Assembly (NCBI RefSeq): GCF_015277815.1
Contig: NZ_CP063813.1
Coordinates: forward strand, 1,674,001-1,738,000
DNA from: Microbacterium atlanticum
GTDB taxonomy: Bacteria > Actinomycetota > Actinomycetes > Actinomycetales > Microbacteriaceae
DNA: 64,000 nucleotides
Direction of reading: 5' to 3'
Positions within the stretch are counted from its first letter, which is position 1, and the number at the start of each line of letters is the position of its first letter. Below are positions 9,486 to 20,559 of this stretch, piece by piece. The position numbers and the translations under genes are program-made. The notes beneath the pieces were generated by a model that ran no database searches, was not told the origin of the DNA, and saw only the letters and a program-made list of their open reading frames with translations.

Positions 9486-10526
9486 ATGGTCAGCGAGCGA
9501 GGACTGCAGGTGCTGCGGGCGATCGTCCAGGACTACGTCGACACGCGCGAGCCGGTCGGCAGCAAGGCGATCGTCGAGCGGCACGCCTTCGGCGTCTCGG
9601 CGGCCACGATCCGCAACGACATGGCGCTGCTCGAAGACGAGGAGCTCATCGCGGCGCCGCACACGTCCTCCGGTCGGGTGCCCACCGACAAGGGCTACCG
9701 GGTGTTCGTCGATCATCTCGCCGAGCTGCGGCCGCTGTCGCCGGCTCAGCGCTCCGCGATCGCTTCCTTCCTGGAAGGACCCGGCGACCTGGACGATGCG
9801 CTCGTGCGCACCGTGCGCGCGCTCACCCGGCTCACCGGCCAGGTGGCCATCGTGCAGTATCCGTCGTTCGCCCGCGCCACCGTCACGCACGTCGAGCTCG
9901 TGCAGCTCGGGGGCGGCCGCATGCTCGTCATCGTGGTCACGGACACCGGCCGGGTCTCACAGCGCCTGACGTTCGTCGGCGAGCACTTCGACGAGGCCGA
10001 CCTGGCCCGGATCCGCGCGGAACTCGGCACGCTGCTCGTGGGCCGACCGGTCCGCGAAGGGCTCCAGCGCATCGCCGAGCGCCTCGGGACCCCGGCTCCG
10101 CAGGCGCCGGCGCACGAGCGCGCCACCGACGAGATCCTGCGCGCCGTCGCCGAAGAGCTCGAGGAGTTCCGCCAGGACAGGCTCGTCATGGCCGGCAGCG
10201 CCAATCTCGCGCGCAGCGAAGCGGACTTCCGCGGCAGCATCTATCCGCTGCTGGAGGCGATCGAAGAGCAGGTGACGCTGCTGCGCCTCATGGGTGAGAT
10301 GGTGGCCGACGAGCAGGGGCTCGCGGCCAGCATCGGGCGCGAGAACGAGGCGTTCGGCCTGGGCGAGGCGTCCGTCGTCGCCAGCGACTACGACGCGACC
10401 GGCTCTCTCGCGCGTGTCGGCGTGCTCGGTCCCACCCGGATGGACTACCCCTCCAACCTCGCGGCGGTCCGTGCCGTCGCGCGCTACCTCACGCGCATGC
10501 TGGAGCAGGACGACAGCTCCCGCTGA
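9486..10526 (+). CDS. hrcA: Heat-inducible transcription repressor HrcA
   Basis: 346 residues, normal for HrcA. The N-terminal winged helix is recognisable (SERGLQVLRAIVQDYVDTRE, then GVSAATIRNDMALLE and SSGRVPTDKGYRVF around residues 60-80). The rest matches the HrcA GAF-like and dimer domains. It binds CIRCE and represses chaperone genes. A strong GAGGAGG ribosome site precedes the ATG, and a CIRCE element sits in its own promoter, so autoregulation is expected. dnaJ follows after 51 nt and is probably in the same operon. Confidence 0.97.
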   Translation: MVSERGLQVLRAIVQDYVDTREPVGSKAIVERHAFGVSAATIRNDMALLEDEELIAAPHTSSGRVPTDKGYRVFVDHLAELRPLSPAQRSAIASFLEGPGDLDDALVRTVRALTRLTGQVAIVQYPSFARATVTHVELVQLGGGRMLVIVVTDTGRVSQRLTFVGEHFDEADLARIRAELGTLLVGRPVREGLQRIAERLGTPAPQAPAHERATDEILRAVAEELEEFRQDRLVMAGSANLARSEADFRGSIYPLLEAIEEQVTLLRLMGEMVADEQGLAASIGRENEAFGLGEASVVASDYDATGSLARVGVLGPTRMDYPSNLAAVRAVARYLTRMLEQDDSSR

Positions 10527-10577
10527 CGCGGACGCGTACTCACGATCCCGCGGTGCAGCCGCGGCAGGAAGGCGAAA

Positions 10578-11690
10578 GTGGCAGACCACTACGAGGTCCT
10601 CGGCGTCTCACGCGACGCGTCCACCGACGACATCAAGAAGGCTTATCGCAAGCTCGCGCGGCAGCTCCACCCGGACGTGAACCCGGGTGACGAGGCGGCA
10701 GAGCGGTTCAAGCTCGTCACGCACGCATACGACGTGCTCAGCGACCCCGAGCAGCGCGCCCGGTACGACATGGGCGGCGGTGAGTCGCCCTTCGGCGGCG
10801 CCGGGGGCTTCGGGGGATTCAACGACATCTTCGAGACGTTCTTCGGCGCGGCCGGTGCCACGCGCGGGGGGCGGCCGCGCTCCCGGCGCGAGCGCGGGCA
10901 GGACGCCCTCGTGCGGGTCACGCTCGAGCTCGGCGACGTGGTGTTCGGCACCCACCGCGACATCGACGTGGACACCGCGGTGCTGTGCGAGACGTGCCAG
11001 GGCTCGTGCTGCCAGCCGGGCACGAGTCCGGTCACCTGCGACATCTGCCACGGCACCGGCAACGTCCAGCGCCAGGTTCGCAGCCTCCTCGGCAACGTCG
11101 TGACGTCGCAGCCGTGCAACGTCTGCCAGGGCTACGGCACCACCATCCCGTACCCCTGCGCCACCTGCCAGGGCCAAGGCCGCGTGCGGGCACGTCGCAC
11201 CGTGTCGCTGGACATCCCCGCCGGCGTCGAGACCGGACTGCGCCTGCAGCTGCCCGGGTCCGGCGAGGTCGGTCCGGCCGGCGGCCCCAACGGCGACCTG
11301 TACATCGAGGTGACGGTGGCACCGCACGAGGTCTTCAGCCGCGACGGCGACGATCTGCTGGCCACGCTCGATGTCTCCATGCCCGACGCGATCCTCGGCA
11401 CCACCACCACGATCCAGTCCCTCGACGGCCCGGTCGAGCTGGAGATTCGCCCGGGCGTGCAGGCCGGCGACGTGCTCACGATCAGGGGACGCGGCATCAC
11501 GCCGCTGCGCGGCTCGCAGCGCGGCGATCTCAAGGTCGGCGTGCACGTGGTCACGCCCACGCGCCTCGACCACAAGGAGCGCGCGCTGATCGAGGAGTTC
11601 GCCAAGCGGACCAAGGCTCCCGCTCCGAAGCTGGCCGAGTACCACCAGGGTCTGTTCGCGAAGCTGCGCGACCGTTTCCGGAACGGCTGA
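10578..11690 (+). CDS. dnaJ: Molecular chaperone DnaJ (DnaJ2 type)
   Basis: 370 residues with all DnaJ parts: J domain with HPD at residues 31-33, a Gly/Phe-rich stretch (residues 70-95), a zinc-binding region of four cysteine motifs (CETC, CDIC, CNVC, CATC) and C-terminal substrate-binding domains. The first zinc repeat reads CQGSCC instead of the usual G-x-G ending, adding two extra Cys. Start is GTG with AGGAAGG 8-9 nt upstream. Located after hrcA and without dnaK, it is the HrcA-linked second DnaJ typical of actinobacteria. It stimulates DnaK ATPase in the cytoplasm. Confidence 0.95.
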   Translation: MADHYEVLGVSRDASTDDIKKAYRKLARQLHPDVNPGDEAAERFKLVTHAYDVLSDPEQRARYDMGGGESPFGGAGGFGGFNDIFETFFGAAGATRGGRPRSRRERGQDALVRVTLELGDVVFGTHRDIDVDTAVLCETCQGSCCQPGTSPVTCDICHGTGNVQRQVRSLLGNVVTSQPCNVCQGYGTTIPYPCATCQGQGRVRARRTVSLDIPAGVETGLRLQLPGSGEVGPAGGPNGDLYIEVTVAPHEVFSRDGDDLLATLDVSMPDAILGTTTTIQSLDGPVELEIRPGVQAGDVLTIRGRGITPLRGSQRGDLKVGVHVVTPTRLDHKERALIEEFAKRTKAPAPKLAEYHQGLFAKLRDRFRNG

Positions 11691-11693
11691 GCC

Positions 11694-12428
11694 ATGCCGC
11701 TGCACTTCCTCGTCGACGGCGCGGCTGCGGCACCCGGCGACACCGTCGCCCTGACCGGACCCGAGGCGCACCACGCCGCGACGGTGCGGCGCGTCCGCGT
11801 GGGCGAGGAGGTCACCGTGGGGGACGGCCGGGGGGCCTGGCTGACCGGCGAGGTCGAGTCCGTCGCGGCGCGCGAGGTCATCGTCCGCATCCGGGAGCGG
11901 ACGGATGCCCCGCCGCCGCGCCCGCGCGTCGTGCTCGCGCAGGCCCTGGCCAAAGGGGATCGCGACGAGCTCGCCGTGCAGGCGGCGACCGAGCTCGGCG
12001 TCGACGAGATCGTGCCCTGGCAGGCCGCCCGCAGCGTGTCGCGCTGGGACGCCGCGAAGGCGGCGAAGGGCCGCGCACGGTGGGCGACGATCGTCCGCGA
12101 GGCCGCCAAGCAGGCGCATCGGGCGTGGCTGCCCGCGGTCGGTGAGCTCACCACCACCGCCGGGCTGGCACGCCGGGCCGAGGCATCCGTCGTCCTCATC
12201 CTGGAGCCGACGGCGACGGAGCGGCTGAGCACGCTGCAGCTCAGCCTCGACGACCCGCGCGACATCGTGCTCGTCGTGGGGCCCGAGGGCGGCATCGCCC
12301 CGGAGGAGCTCGAGGTCCTCACCGCCGCGGGAGCAAGAGTCGTGCGCCTCGGGGACACCGTCCTGCGCACGTCGACGGCCGGTCCCGCGGCCCTGGCGGT
12401 GGTGAGCACGGCGCTCGGGCGCTGGTGA
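11694..12428 (+). CDS. rsmE: 16S rRNA (uracil1498-N3)-methyltransferase
   Basis: 244 residues, typical of RsmE. It methylates U1498 of 16S rRNA using SAM. An N-terminal PUA-like domain (residues 1-70, with GPEAHHAATVRRVRVGEEV) precedes a SPOUT-class methyltransferase domain, where the deep-knot motifs VVGPEGGI and RLGDTVLRTSTAGPAAL are visible near the C-terminus. The ATG is 3 nt after the dnaJ stop, so it is co-transcribed with hrcA-dnaJ, and its expression may rise in heat shock as a consequence. Confidence 0.95.
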   Translation: MPLHFLVDGAAAAPGDTVALTGPEAHHAATVRRVRVGEEVTVGDGRGAWLTGEVESVAAREVIVRIRERTDAPPPRPRVVLAQALAKGDRDELAVQAATELGVDEIVPWQAARSVSRWDAAKAAKGRARWATIVREAAKQAHRAWLPAVGELTTTAGLARRAEASVVLILEPTATERLSTLQLSLDDPRDIVLVVGPEGGIAPEELEVLTAAGARVVRLGDTVLRTSTAGPAALAVVSTALGRW

Positions 12429-12500
12429 CGGTCCGACGGGCCCATCGACCGGTCACGGAGCTCGAGCGTCCGACCCGGAGCCCGTCGAAGGGCGCCGTCG
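12429..12500. repeat. Possible degenerate REP-like intergenic element
   Basis: The gap contains GGTCACGGAGCTCGAGCG and then GAGCCCGTCGAAGGGC. This resembles short intergenic repeats with a GAGC..GTCGAAG core that are common in Micrococcales (recalled, not searched). Only one clear copy is in the window, so the call is tentative. Confidence 0.25.
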
Positions 12501-12501
12501 G

Positions 12502-12513
12502 TAGACTTGCCGT
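12502..12513 (+). promoter_or_regulatory. Leaderless promoter of the HIT-phoH-ybeY-CBS-era operon
   Basis: TAGACT (12502-12507), then 6 nt, then the HIT ATG. No ribosome-binding sequence lies between. Confidence 0.6.
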
Positions 12514-12861
12514 ATGAGCGAGTCCTCGATCTTCACGCGCATCCACAGCGGGGAGATCCCGTCCGAGATCATCGCCGAGACGGAGAACGCGTTCGCGATC
12601 CGCGACATCCACCCGCAGGCGCCGGTGCACCTGCTGGTGATCCCCAAGACCGAGGACTACCGCAACGTCGTCGAGCTGGCAGCCGGCGATCCCGCACTCA
12701 TGGCAGAACTCGTGGGCCTGGCCAACAAGCTCGCCGCCGAGCACGCGGACGGCGACTTCCGTCTGGTCTTCAACACCGGCCCCGGTGCGGGCCAGACCAT
12801 CTTCCACGTGCACGCACACGTGCTCGCGGGAGGACTCGAAGAGAAGAGCGTAGGTGCCTGA
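12514..12861 (+). CDS. HIT family nucleotide-binding hydrolase
   Basis: 115 residues, the size of HinT-type proteins. The histidine triad HVHAH is at residues 98-102, preceded by the family's FNTGPGAGQTIFH segment. HIT proteins hydrolyse AMP-linked compounds such as AMP-lysine phosphoramidates in the cytoplasm. It is first in a tight run (HIT, phoH, ybeY, CBS protein, era) where each gene overlaps the next; phoH starts 8 nt before this stop. The natural partner or substrate is not known. Confidence 0.93.
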   Translation: MSESSIFTRIHSGEIPSEIIAETENAFAIRDIHPQAPVHLLVIPKTEDYRNVVELAAGDPALMAELVGLANKLAAEHADGDFRLVFNTGPGAGQTIFHVHAHVLAGGLEEKSVGA

Positions 12862-13963
12862 CCAACCCGCAGAGGAAGAGGCGCGCGAGCGCACCACCAC
12901 CGTCGAACGAGTGTGGGCCGATGGCGTGGCCATGGTGCAGCTGCTCGGCCCGCAGGACCGTTTGCTGCGCGTCGTCGAGAAGGAGCACCCCGAGGTCGAC
13001 GTGCACGTGCGCGGCAACGAGATCACGCTGACCGGCGAGGCCGTGGCGGTCGCGGCGGCCCGATCGCTCGTGGACGAGCTGCTGGCGATGACGAGGTCCG
13101 GGCACGCCCTGGGCGAGGAGGACGTCGCGTCGTCGAACCGCATCCTGCGCTCCGAGGGCGGGCCGCGTCCGTCCGAGGTGCTCGGCGAGGCCATCCTGTC
13201 GTCGCGGGGCAAGGTGATCCGGCCCAAGACGCTCGGTCAGAAGGCGTACGTCGACGCGATCGACGAGAGCACGATCGTCTTCGGCATCGGTCCCGCCGGG
13301 ACGGGCAAGACGTATCTCGCCATGGCCAAGGCCGTGCAGGCGCTGCAGCGCAAAGAGGTCAGCCGCATCATCCTGACGCGCCCGGCGGTGGAGGCGGGCG
13401 AACGGCTGGGATTCCTCCCCGGAACGCTCACCGACAAGATCGACCCCTACCTGCGCCCGCTGTATGACGCGCTCAACGAGATGATGGACCCCGAGCTGGT
13501 GCCCAAGCTCATGGCGACGGGGACCATCGAGGTCGCGCCGCTGGCGTACATGCGCGGGCGCACGCTCAACGACTCCTTCGTCGTGCTCGACGAGGCGCAG
13601 AACACCACCCCCGAGCAGATGAAGATGTTCCTCACCCGCCTGGGTTTCGGCACCCGGATGGTCGTCACCGGCGACATCACCCAGATCGACCTCCCGCAGG
13701 GGGCGTCGGGACTGCGGCTGGTGACACGGGTGCTCAACGAGATCGACGACATCCACTTCTCGTACCTCACCAGCGACGACGTGGTGCGCCACACTCTCGT
13801 CGGGCGCATCGTCGACGCCTACAGCGAGTACGACGAGCGTCGGCTGGCCGCGCGGCGCGAACGCGACGAAGCCTCCGAGTTCGCCAATCGTGCCGAGCGC
13901 CGTGCCGCCTCGGCCCGACACGGCGGACCCCGCGACCACCTTCCGAAGCGAGGACGCGCATGA
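12854..13963 (+). CDS. PhoH-like P-loop ATPase
   Basis: 369 residues. Walker A is GPAGTGKT (residues 146-153), and the Walker B region reads [19 protein letters not shown], both diagnostic for PhoH-like proteins. An N-terminal domain of about 100 residues resembles the KH-like part of the family. PhoH-like proteins next to ybeY are linked to RNA metabolism, but the exact activity is not settled. Start is GTG overlapping the HIT stop by 8 nt, which implies translational coupling. The Arg/Glu-rich tail (residues 330-369) is probably unstructured. Confidence 0.93.
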   Translation: MPDQPAEEEARERTTTVERVWADGVAMVQLLGPQDRLLRVVEKEHPEVDVHVRGNEITLTGEAVAVAAARSLVDELLAMTRSGHALGEEDVASSNRILRSEGGPRPSEVLGEAILSSRGKVIRPKTLGQKAYVDAIDESTIVFGIGPAGTGKTYLAMAKAVQALQRKEVSRIILTRPAVEAGERLGFLPGTLTDKIDPYLRPLYDALNEMMDPELVPKLMATGTIEVAPLAYMRGRTLNDSFVVLDEAQNTTPEQMKMFLTRLGFGTRMVVTGDITQIDLPQGASGLRLVTRVLNEIDDIHFSYLTSDDVVRHTLVGRIVDAYSEYDERRLAARRERDEASEFANRAERRAASARHGGPRDHLPKRGRA

Positions 13964-14430
13964 CCATCGAGATCGGCAACGAGTCGGGAATCGCGGTCGA
14001 CGAGACCGTGCTGCTGCGGCTCATGGAGCACCACCTCGCGGAGCTTCACGTGAGCCCCGACGCCGACGTCGCCATCCTCCTCGTCGACGAGGGCGCGATG
14101 GAGGCGCTGCACGTGCAGTGGATGGACGAGCCCGGCCCCACCGATGTGCTCAGCTTCCCGATGGACGAGCTGCGGCCCGGCACCGATGACGCCCCCACGC
14201 CGGCCGGCCTTCTCGGCGACATCGTGCTCTGCCCGCAGGTCGCCGAGACGCAGGCGATGGCGGCCAAGCACTCGACGCTCGATGAGCTCGTCCTGCTCAC
14301 CACCCACGGCCTTCTCCACCTCCTCGGCTTCGATCACGCCGAGCCCGAGGAGGAGCGGGAGATGTTCGGACTGCAGCGCGAGCTCATCGCGTCGTTCCAG
14401 GCGTCCGAACGCCGACGACCGCGCGCATGA
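13960..14430 (+). CDS. ybeY: Endoribonuclease YbeY, rRNA maturation factor
   Basis: 156 residues. The zinc motif [11 protein letters not shown] (His116, His120, His126) is complete. YbeY is a metal-dependent RNase needed for 16S rRNA 3'-end maturation and ribosome quality control. Its ATG overlaps the phoH stop by 4 nt, and the following CBS gene overlaps its stop by 4 nt, giving strict translational coupling. Gene order phoH-ybeY-CBS-era is widely conserved, supporting a shared role in ribosome biogenesis. Confidence 0.96.
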   Translation: MTIEIGNESGIAVDETVLLRLMEHHLAELHVSPDADVAILLVDEGAMEALHVQWMDEPGPTDVLSFPMDELRPGTDDAPTPAGLLGDIVLCPQVAETQAMAAKHSTLDELVLLTTHGLLHLLGFDHAEPEEEREMFGLQRELIASFQASERRRPRA

Positions 14431-15809
14431 CCGCGGCCCTCCTCCTCGCCGCCGCGGTCCTGCTGCTCGCCTTCGGCGCCCTCATGGTCGCGATCGACGC
14501 CGCGCTCGGAGTCACCTCGCGTGCCGATCTGGCCGAGCTCGGTGCCGAAGGCCGCAACTCGTCGTCGCTGCGCCGCATCGCCGCCGACCCGGATGCGCAC
14601 GCGAACGCCGTGGTCTTCATCCGCGTGCTGGCGGAGACGACCGCCGCGGTGCTCGTCACCGTCGCGTTCGTCGATCTCTTCAACAGCATCTGGTGGGCGA
14701 TGGTGGCAGCCGCCGTGCTGATGACGGGCGTCTCGTACGTCGTCGTGGGCGCGAGCCCCCGCTCGGTGGGCAGGCTCCACGCCCGGGGGCTGCTGCGCGG
14801 TGCGGCACCCGTCATCCGCGGGGTGCGGATCATCCTCGGCCCTCTCGCGCACGGCCTGGTCGCGCTCGGCACGAGGATCACCCCCGGCGCGTCACGCGGG
14901 TCGTCGTTCGCGTCGGAGGAGCAGCTGCTCAGCATCATCGACGAGGCAGCCGAGAACGAGCTCATCGAGGAGGACGACCGCGAGCTCATCCACTCGGTGT
15001 TCGACTTCACCGACACGTTCGTCCGGGCGGTCATGGTGCCGCGGACGGACATGGTCACGGTGGATGCCTCGACCTCGACCCGCGAGGCCATGACGATCTT
15101 CCTCGAGAAGGGCGTGTCCCGCGTGCCGATCGTGGACGACGAGGCCGACGACGTGGTGGGCGTGCTCTATCTGAAGGATCTCGTGCAGTTCGGGTTCCGC
15201 GACGAGACCGGCTGGCGCGACGCCCCGATCAGCCGCATCGCGCGCCCGGCCGTGTTCGTGCCGGAGTCGATGAAGGCCGAGACGCTGCTGCAGCAGATGA
15301 AGCGCGACGCCGTGCACGTGTGCCTCGTGGTCGACGAGTACGGCGGCGTGTCCGGGCTGGTGACCCTCGAGGACCTCATCGAGGAGCTGGTCGGCGACAT
15401 CTCCGACGAGTACGATCCCCGCGCCACCGAGGTCACCGAGGTCGAACCCGGCCACTACCGCGTCAGCGCCCGGCTGGGGCTCGACGAGGTCGGCGACCTG
15501 TTCGGCATGGAGCTCGAGGACGAGGACGTCGACTCCATCGGCGGGCTCCTCGGCAAGGCGCTCGGCCGCGTCCCGCAGCCGGGCGCGACAGCGGAGTACG
15601 CAGGCCTGGTCTTGACCGGCGGGGCTTCGCGCGGCCGCGGCCGCGGCATCTCGACCGTCTTCGTCGAGCGCGGCGAGACACCGCCTGAGGCGGGCCGGCC
15701 GCCCCGCACCGGCGAGAACCGCACGGTCGCGGCGCGCACCGGCGAGATCCGCATCGTGAGCCCCCGCAGCGGCGACGTCCGCCTGCCGAGGAAGGAGGAC
15801 ACGCCATGA
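14427..15809 (+). CDS. Hemolysin/CorC family membrane protein with CBS pair
   Basis: 460 residues. An N-terminal DUF21-like membrane domain (hydrophobic segments in about residues 1-125) is followed by two CBS domains (around residues 195-315, with [13 protein letters not shown] and [18 protein letters not shown]) and a CorC/HlyC C-terminal domain. Members are implicated in magnesium or cobalt handling, not in hemolysis in most bacteria. The last 35 residues carry three imperfect repeats of the form R-T/S-G-E/D-x-R ([24 protein letters not shown]), likely a flexible tail. It overlaps ybeY and era by 4 nt each. Confidence 0.92.
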   Translation: MTAALLLAAAVLLLAFGALMVAIDAALGVTSRADLAELGAEGRNSSSLRRIAADPDAHANAVVFIRVLAETTAAVLVTVAFVDLFNSIWWAMVAAAVLMTGVSYVVVGASPRSVGRLHARGLLRGAAPVIRGVRIILGPLAHGLVALGTRITPGASRGSSFASEEQLLSIIDEAAENELIEEDDRELIHSVFDFTDTFVRAVMVPRTDMVTVDASTSTREAMTIFLEKGVSRVPIVDDEADDVVGVLYLKDLVQFGFRDETGWRDAPISRIARPAVFVPESMKAETLLQQMKRDAVHVCLVVDEYGGVSGLVTLEDLIEELVGDISDEYDPRATEVTEVEPGHYRVSARLGLDEVGDLFGMELEDEDVDSIGGLLGKALGRVPQPGATAEYAGLVLTGGASRGRGRGISTVFVERGETPPEAGRPPRTGENRTVAARTGEIRIVSPRSGDVRLPRKEDTP

Positions 15810-16759
15810 CAGACCCCGAGATCAGCCGCGACCCCGAGGCGAGCGCGCACGCCCGGCCATCCGGGGCCGAGGCGGGACGCTCGGGCTTCGTCACGTTCGT
15901 GGGACGACCGAACGTCGGCAAGTCCACGCTCACCAACGCGCTCGTCGGCGAGAAGGTGGCCATCACCAGCGACAAGCCCCAGACGACCCGCCGCGCCATC
16001 CGCGGCATCCTGAACCGTCCCGCCGGCCAGCTGGTGATCGTGGACACCCCCGGCCTGCACAAGCCGCGCACCCTCCTCGGCCAGCGCCTCAACGACCTGG
16101 TCGAGCAGGTGCTCGGCGACGTGGACGTCATCGGCTTCTGCGTCCCCGCCACCGAGAAGGTCGGCCCCGGCGACCGCCGGATCGCCGAGTCGCTGAGCGG
16201 CTACGCGCGTGCGAAGAAGGTCGCGATCGTGACCAAGACGGATGCGGCGACGCGCGAGCAGATCACCGAGCGACTCATCGAGGTCGATCAGCTCCGCGAG
16301 GACTGGGCCGCCGTCATCCCGCTCTCGGCGCTCACACACGACCAGCTCGACGTGCTGAGCGACGAGCTGCTCGCGATGATGCCCGAAGGACCGGCGCTCT
16401 ATCCCGACGGCGTCGTCACCGACGAGTCGATCGAGGACCGCGTCGCCGAGATCATCCGCGAGGCCGCGCTCGACGGCGTGCGCGACGAGCTTCCGCACTC
16501 GATCGCCGTCGTCGTCCAGGACATCGCCGAGCGCGAGGACGGCGACCTCACCGACGTCTTCGCCGACATCGTGGTGGAGCGCGACAGCCAGAAGGGCATC
16601 ATCATCGGTCACAAGGGCTCCCGTCTGCGCGACGTCGGTGCGCGGGCCCGAGCCCAGATCGAGCCGCTGCTCGGCACCAGAGTGTTCCTCAAGCTGCACG
16701 TGCGCATCGCCAAGGAGTGGCAGCGCGACCCGAAGCAGCTCGGCCGCCTGGGCTTCTGA
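15806..16759 (+). CDS. era: GTPase Era
   Basis: 317 residues. G1 is GRPNVGKST (around residue 31), G2 TTRR, G3 DTPGLH and G4 TKTD. The C-terminal KH domain shows IIGHKGSRLRDVG. Era binds the 3' end of 16S rRNA and times 30S assembly. It closes the HIT-phoH-ybeY-CBS-era operon. An N-terminal extension of about 25 residues before the G domain is longer than in E. coli Era and has no recognised motif. The ATG overlaps the CBS stop by 4 nt. Confidence 0.96.
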   Translation: MTDPEISRDPEASAHARPSGAEAGRSGFVTFVGRPNVGKSTLTNALVGEKVAITSDKPQTTRRAIRGILNRPAGQLVIVDTPGLHKPRTLLGQRLNDLVEQVLGDVDVIGFCVPATEKVGPGDRRIAESLSGYARAKKVAIVTKTDAATREQITERLIEVDQLREDWAAVIPLSALTHDQLDVLSDELLAMMPEGPALYPDGVVTDESIEDRVAEIIREAALDGVRDELPHSIAVVVQDIAEREDGDLTDVFADIVVERDSQKGIIIGHKGSRLRDVGARARAQIEPLLGTRVFLKLHVRIAKEWQRDPKQLGRLGF

Positions 16760-16860
16760 TCCGCGCGGTACGGTGACGGATGCGGCACCCTGCCGCTTCC
16801 TGCTTCGCGCGCGTAGCATGACACCGACGCATCCCAGCGCCCGCGCACGAGGAGGCACCC

Positions 16861-17067
16861 ATGTCAGCGCACGCAGCGGCGGCCGGCGCCGCCGCGGTCA
16901 CCGCCTGGACCGATCCGCGCGACGAGATCGCGGTCGGCGTGCTGATGGCCGACGGGCGGCTCGCGCCCCGCAGGTTCGCGGATCGCGCGGCCGCGGAGGC
17001 CTGGGCCCGGCCCGAGGAGGGCGATCAGGTGGTCGAGTGGAACCTCATCTGCGAGTGCGACGGCTGA
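16861..17067 (+). CDS. Small hypothetical protein
   Basis: 68 residues, not recognised. An Ala-rich start is followed by an acidic, Trp-containing tail (EAWARPEEGDQVVEWN, ending ICECDG with two Cys). A good ribosome site, GAGGAGG, lies 7 nt before the ATG. A TAGCAT hexamer (16814-16819) gives a plausible promoter with a 35-nt leader, so it is probably expressed on its own. No transmembrane segment. It stands between era and a convergent lipoprotein gene. Confidence 0.6.
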   Translation: MSAHAAAAGAAAVTAWTDPRDEIAVGVLMADGRLAPRRFADRAAAEAWARPEEGDQVVEWNLICECDG

Positions 17068-17082
17068 GGGTGTCGGCGGCGC

Positions 17083-17700
17083 CTACCCGGCCGCCTCGCG
17101 CATCGCCGAGCGGATGAGCACCACGTCGGCGCCGAACTCACGGTCGGCGGCATCCTGCCAGGTCCCGTCGTCCCACACCACATCGACCCAGAGCCGGCCG
17201 TCCTGCGGATACGAGCTCAGGTAGCTCGATCCGAGGCGGTCGGGCAGCTCCTCCTGGATGCGCGCCAGCGTCTCGTCGTCGCCGGCGCCGGGCTCGCCTC
17301 CGGTCGGGTCCTCGGGCGCCATCGGATCGTAGAGCGCCAGCATGACGGGCGGCTGCGTCACCGTGAACGACTCCCCGTCGAACGTCCCCTGCACGGCGTA
17401 GGCACCCCACGTGACCTCGCCCGACGATTCGGCCCCGTCCACGCCTTCCCAGGTCCAGCCTTCCAGGGGGACGCCGGTGCACTGGGGCGGGTATGACTCG
17501 GCGACCGGCCCGAGACAGAGCTCTGCGTCGCCGGCCGTGTCGAGCACCGTGCCCACCGCGGTCACCTCGCCCGCCGGAGGCACGGGAGAGACGGCGCCGA
17601 ACGGCGAGGGCGGTGCGCCGGACGCCGTGACGCACCCGCTGAGGGCGAGGGCGGCGCAGGCGATGACGACGAGGGGAACCGGACGACGAAGACCTCTCAT
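17083..17700 (-). CDS. Putative lipoprotein of unknown function
   Basis: 205 residues. The N-terminus MRGLRRPVPLVVIACAALA then LSGC is a signal peptide with a lipobox, the Cys at about residue 22 being the lipid anchor. The mature part is acidic, rich in Gly, Pro and Asp, and contains four Trp; no known domain was recognised. The ATG at 17700 was preferred over the upstream start because the signal peptide then begins at residue 1. It probably faces outward on the membrane. It converges on the small gene at 16861 and is divergent from leuL-leuA. Confidence 0.72.
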   Translation of the reverse strand: MRGLRRPVPLVVIACAALALSGCVTASGAPPSPFGAVSPVPPAGEVTAVGTVLDTAGDAELCLGPVAESYPPQCTGVPLEGWTWEGVDGAESSGEVTWGAYAVQGTFDGESFTVTQPPVMLALYDPMAPEDPTGGEPGAGDDETLARIQEELPDRLGSSYLSSYPQDGRLWVDVVWDDGTWQDAADREFGADVVLIRSAMREAAG

Positions 17701-17796
17701 ACCTTCATGGTGTCGCACGCGCGCCGATCGTCTCGCGACCGGGCACCGCGGCATCCGCGGCCCGTCACACGTTCGACCTGCACGCGATGCGGGGTG

Positions 17797-17808
17797 TAGC
17801 CTGGTGCC
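17797..17808 (+). promoter_or_regulatory. leuL-leuA promoter -10, leaderless
   Basis: TAGCCT (17797-17802) then 6 nt and the leuL ATG. A -35-like TTCGAC is at 17772-17777 (19-nt spacer). Transcription is expected to start at the leader peptide ATG. Confidence 0.65.
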
Positions 17809-17816
17809 ATGCGCTT

Positions 17817-19719
<1,903 letters not shown>

Positions 19720-19730
19720 GCGCAGACCGT

Positions 19731-19769
19731 CGGCGGGTGCCCGCGGGTGATCCCCGCGCGCATCCGCCG
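19731..19769. terminator. Hairpin between convergent leuA and TRIC-like gene
   Basis: CGGCGGGTGC (19731-19740) pairs with GCATCCGCCG (19760-19769) with one G-U pair, and an inner CGCGGG/CCCGCG stem fills the loop. No T run, so this is a probable but not classic terminator. Confidence 0.5.
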
Positions 19770-19783
19770 GCGCGTGGGCCCGC

Positions 19784-20470
19784 TCAGGGCTTGGCGATCG
19801 GGATCGCCGAGGTCTCGACCGCGACCTTGCGACGATAGAGCGCGCGCTGCTCGGGCAGCGAGATGTCGAAGATCACGGCGAGCAGGCGGATGACAGCGGT
19901 CACGGCGATGCCGATCGCCGACGCCGCGACGATGTCCAGCCCGAGCTCATGCGAGGCGGCCAGCACGAGGCATCCGGCAGCCGCGGCCACCGCGTACAGC
20001 GAGCCGACATGCATGATCGCCACCGGCAGTCCCATGATCATGTCCCGCAGGATGCCGCCGCCCACCGCCGCGCACACCCCCACGAAGACGGCGGGCACGA
20101 GGGGGAGTCCGAGCGCGAGCGCCTTGCTGGTGCCGAAGGCGCCGAACATGCCGATGACGACGGCGTCGAGGCCCACGATGAGGGCGTTGAGGCGCTGGAA
20201 GACACCGGCCAGGAGCATCCCGAACAGCGCCGCGCCGGTCGCGGTCAGCAGATACCAGTTGCTCTGCAGCGTGGTGGGGGTGACGTTCAGCAGCAGGTCG
20301 CGGATGAGACCGCCGCCCATGCCCACCACGACGCCGATGATCGCCACGCCGAGCAGGTCGAGTCGGCGCTCCCCCCGGAAGCCGGAGGCGAACAGCGCCC
20401 CCTGCACACCGCCGAGGCCGACGGCCGTGAGGTCTGCCCACAGCGGGATGATGAAGACCGGCTCGTTCAC
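19784..20470 (-). CDS. TRIC-like cation channel family membrane protein (UPF0126)
   Basis: 228 residues with about seven hydrophobic helices. Two internally repeated motifs, GMGGGLIRDLLL (around residue 51) and AVGGGILRDMIM (around residue 136), are the signature of the prokaryotic TRIC/UPF0126 family, which forms trimeric potassium-permeable channels. Start is GTG with GGAGGA immediately before it and a GACAAT hexamer 6 nt upstream. It is divergent from the dynamin-like pair. Ion selectivity is taken from the family, not from this sequence. Confidence 0.88.
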   Translation of the reverse strand: MNEPVFIIPLWADLTAVGLGGVQGALFASGFRGERRLDLLGVAIIGVVVGMGGGLIRDLLLNVTPTTLQSNWYLLTATGAALFGMLLAGVFQRLNALIVGLDAVVIGMFGAFGTSKALALGLPLVPAVFVGVCAAVGGGILRDMIMGLPVAIMHVGSLYAVAAAAGCLVLAASHELGLDIVAASAIGIAVTAVIRLLAVIFDISLPEQRALYRRKVAVETSAIPIAKP

Positions 20471-20559
20471 TCCTCCATTGTCGCGGCCGTCGCGCCGACG
20501 CGCGCACGCGTCGGCGGTGCACCGGCCGTGGGCTGCGCGGTGTGGTGCAGGATGGGGGC

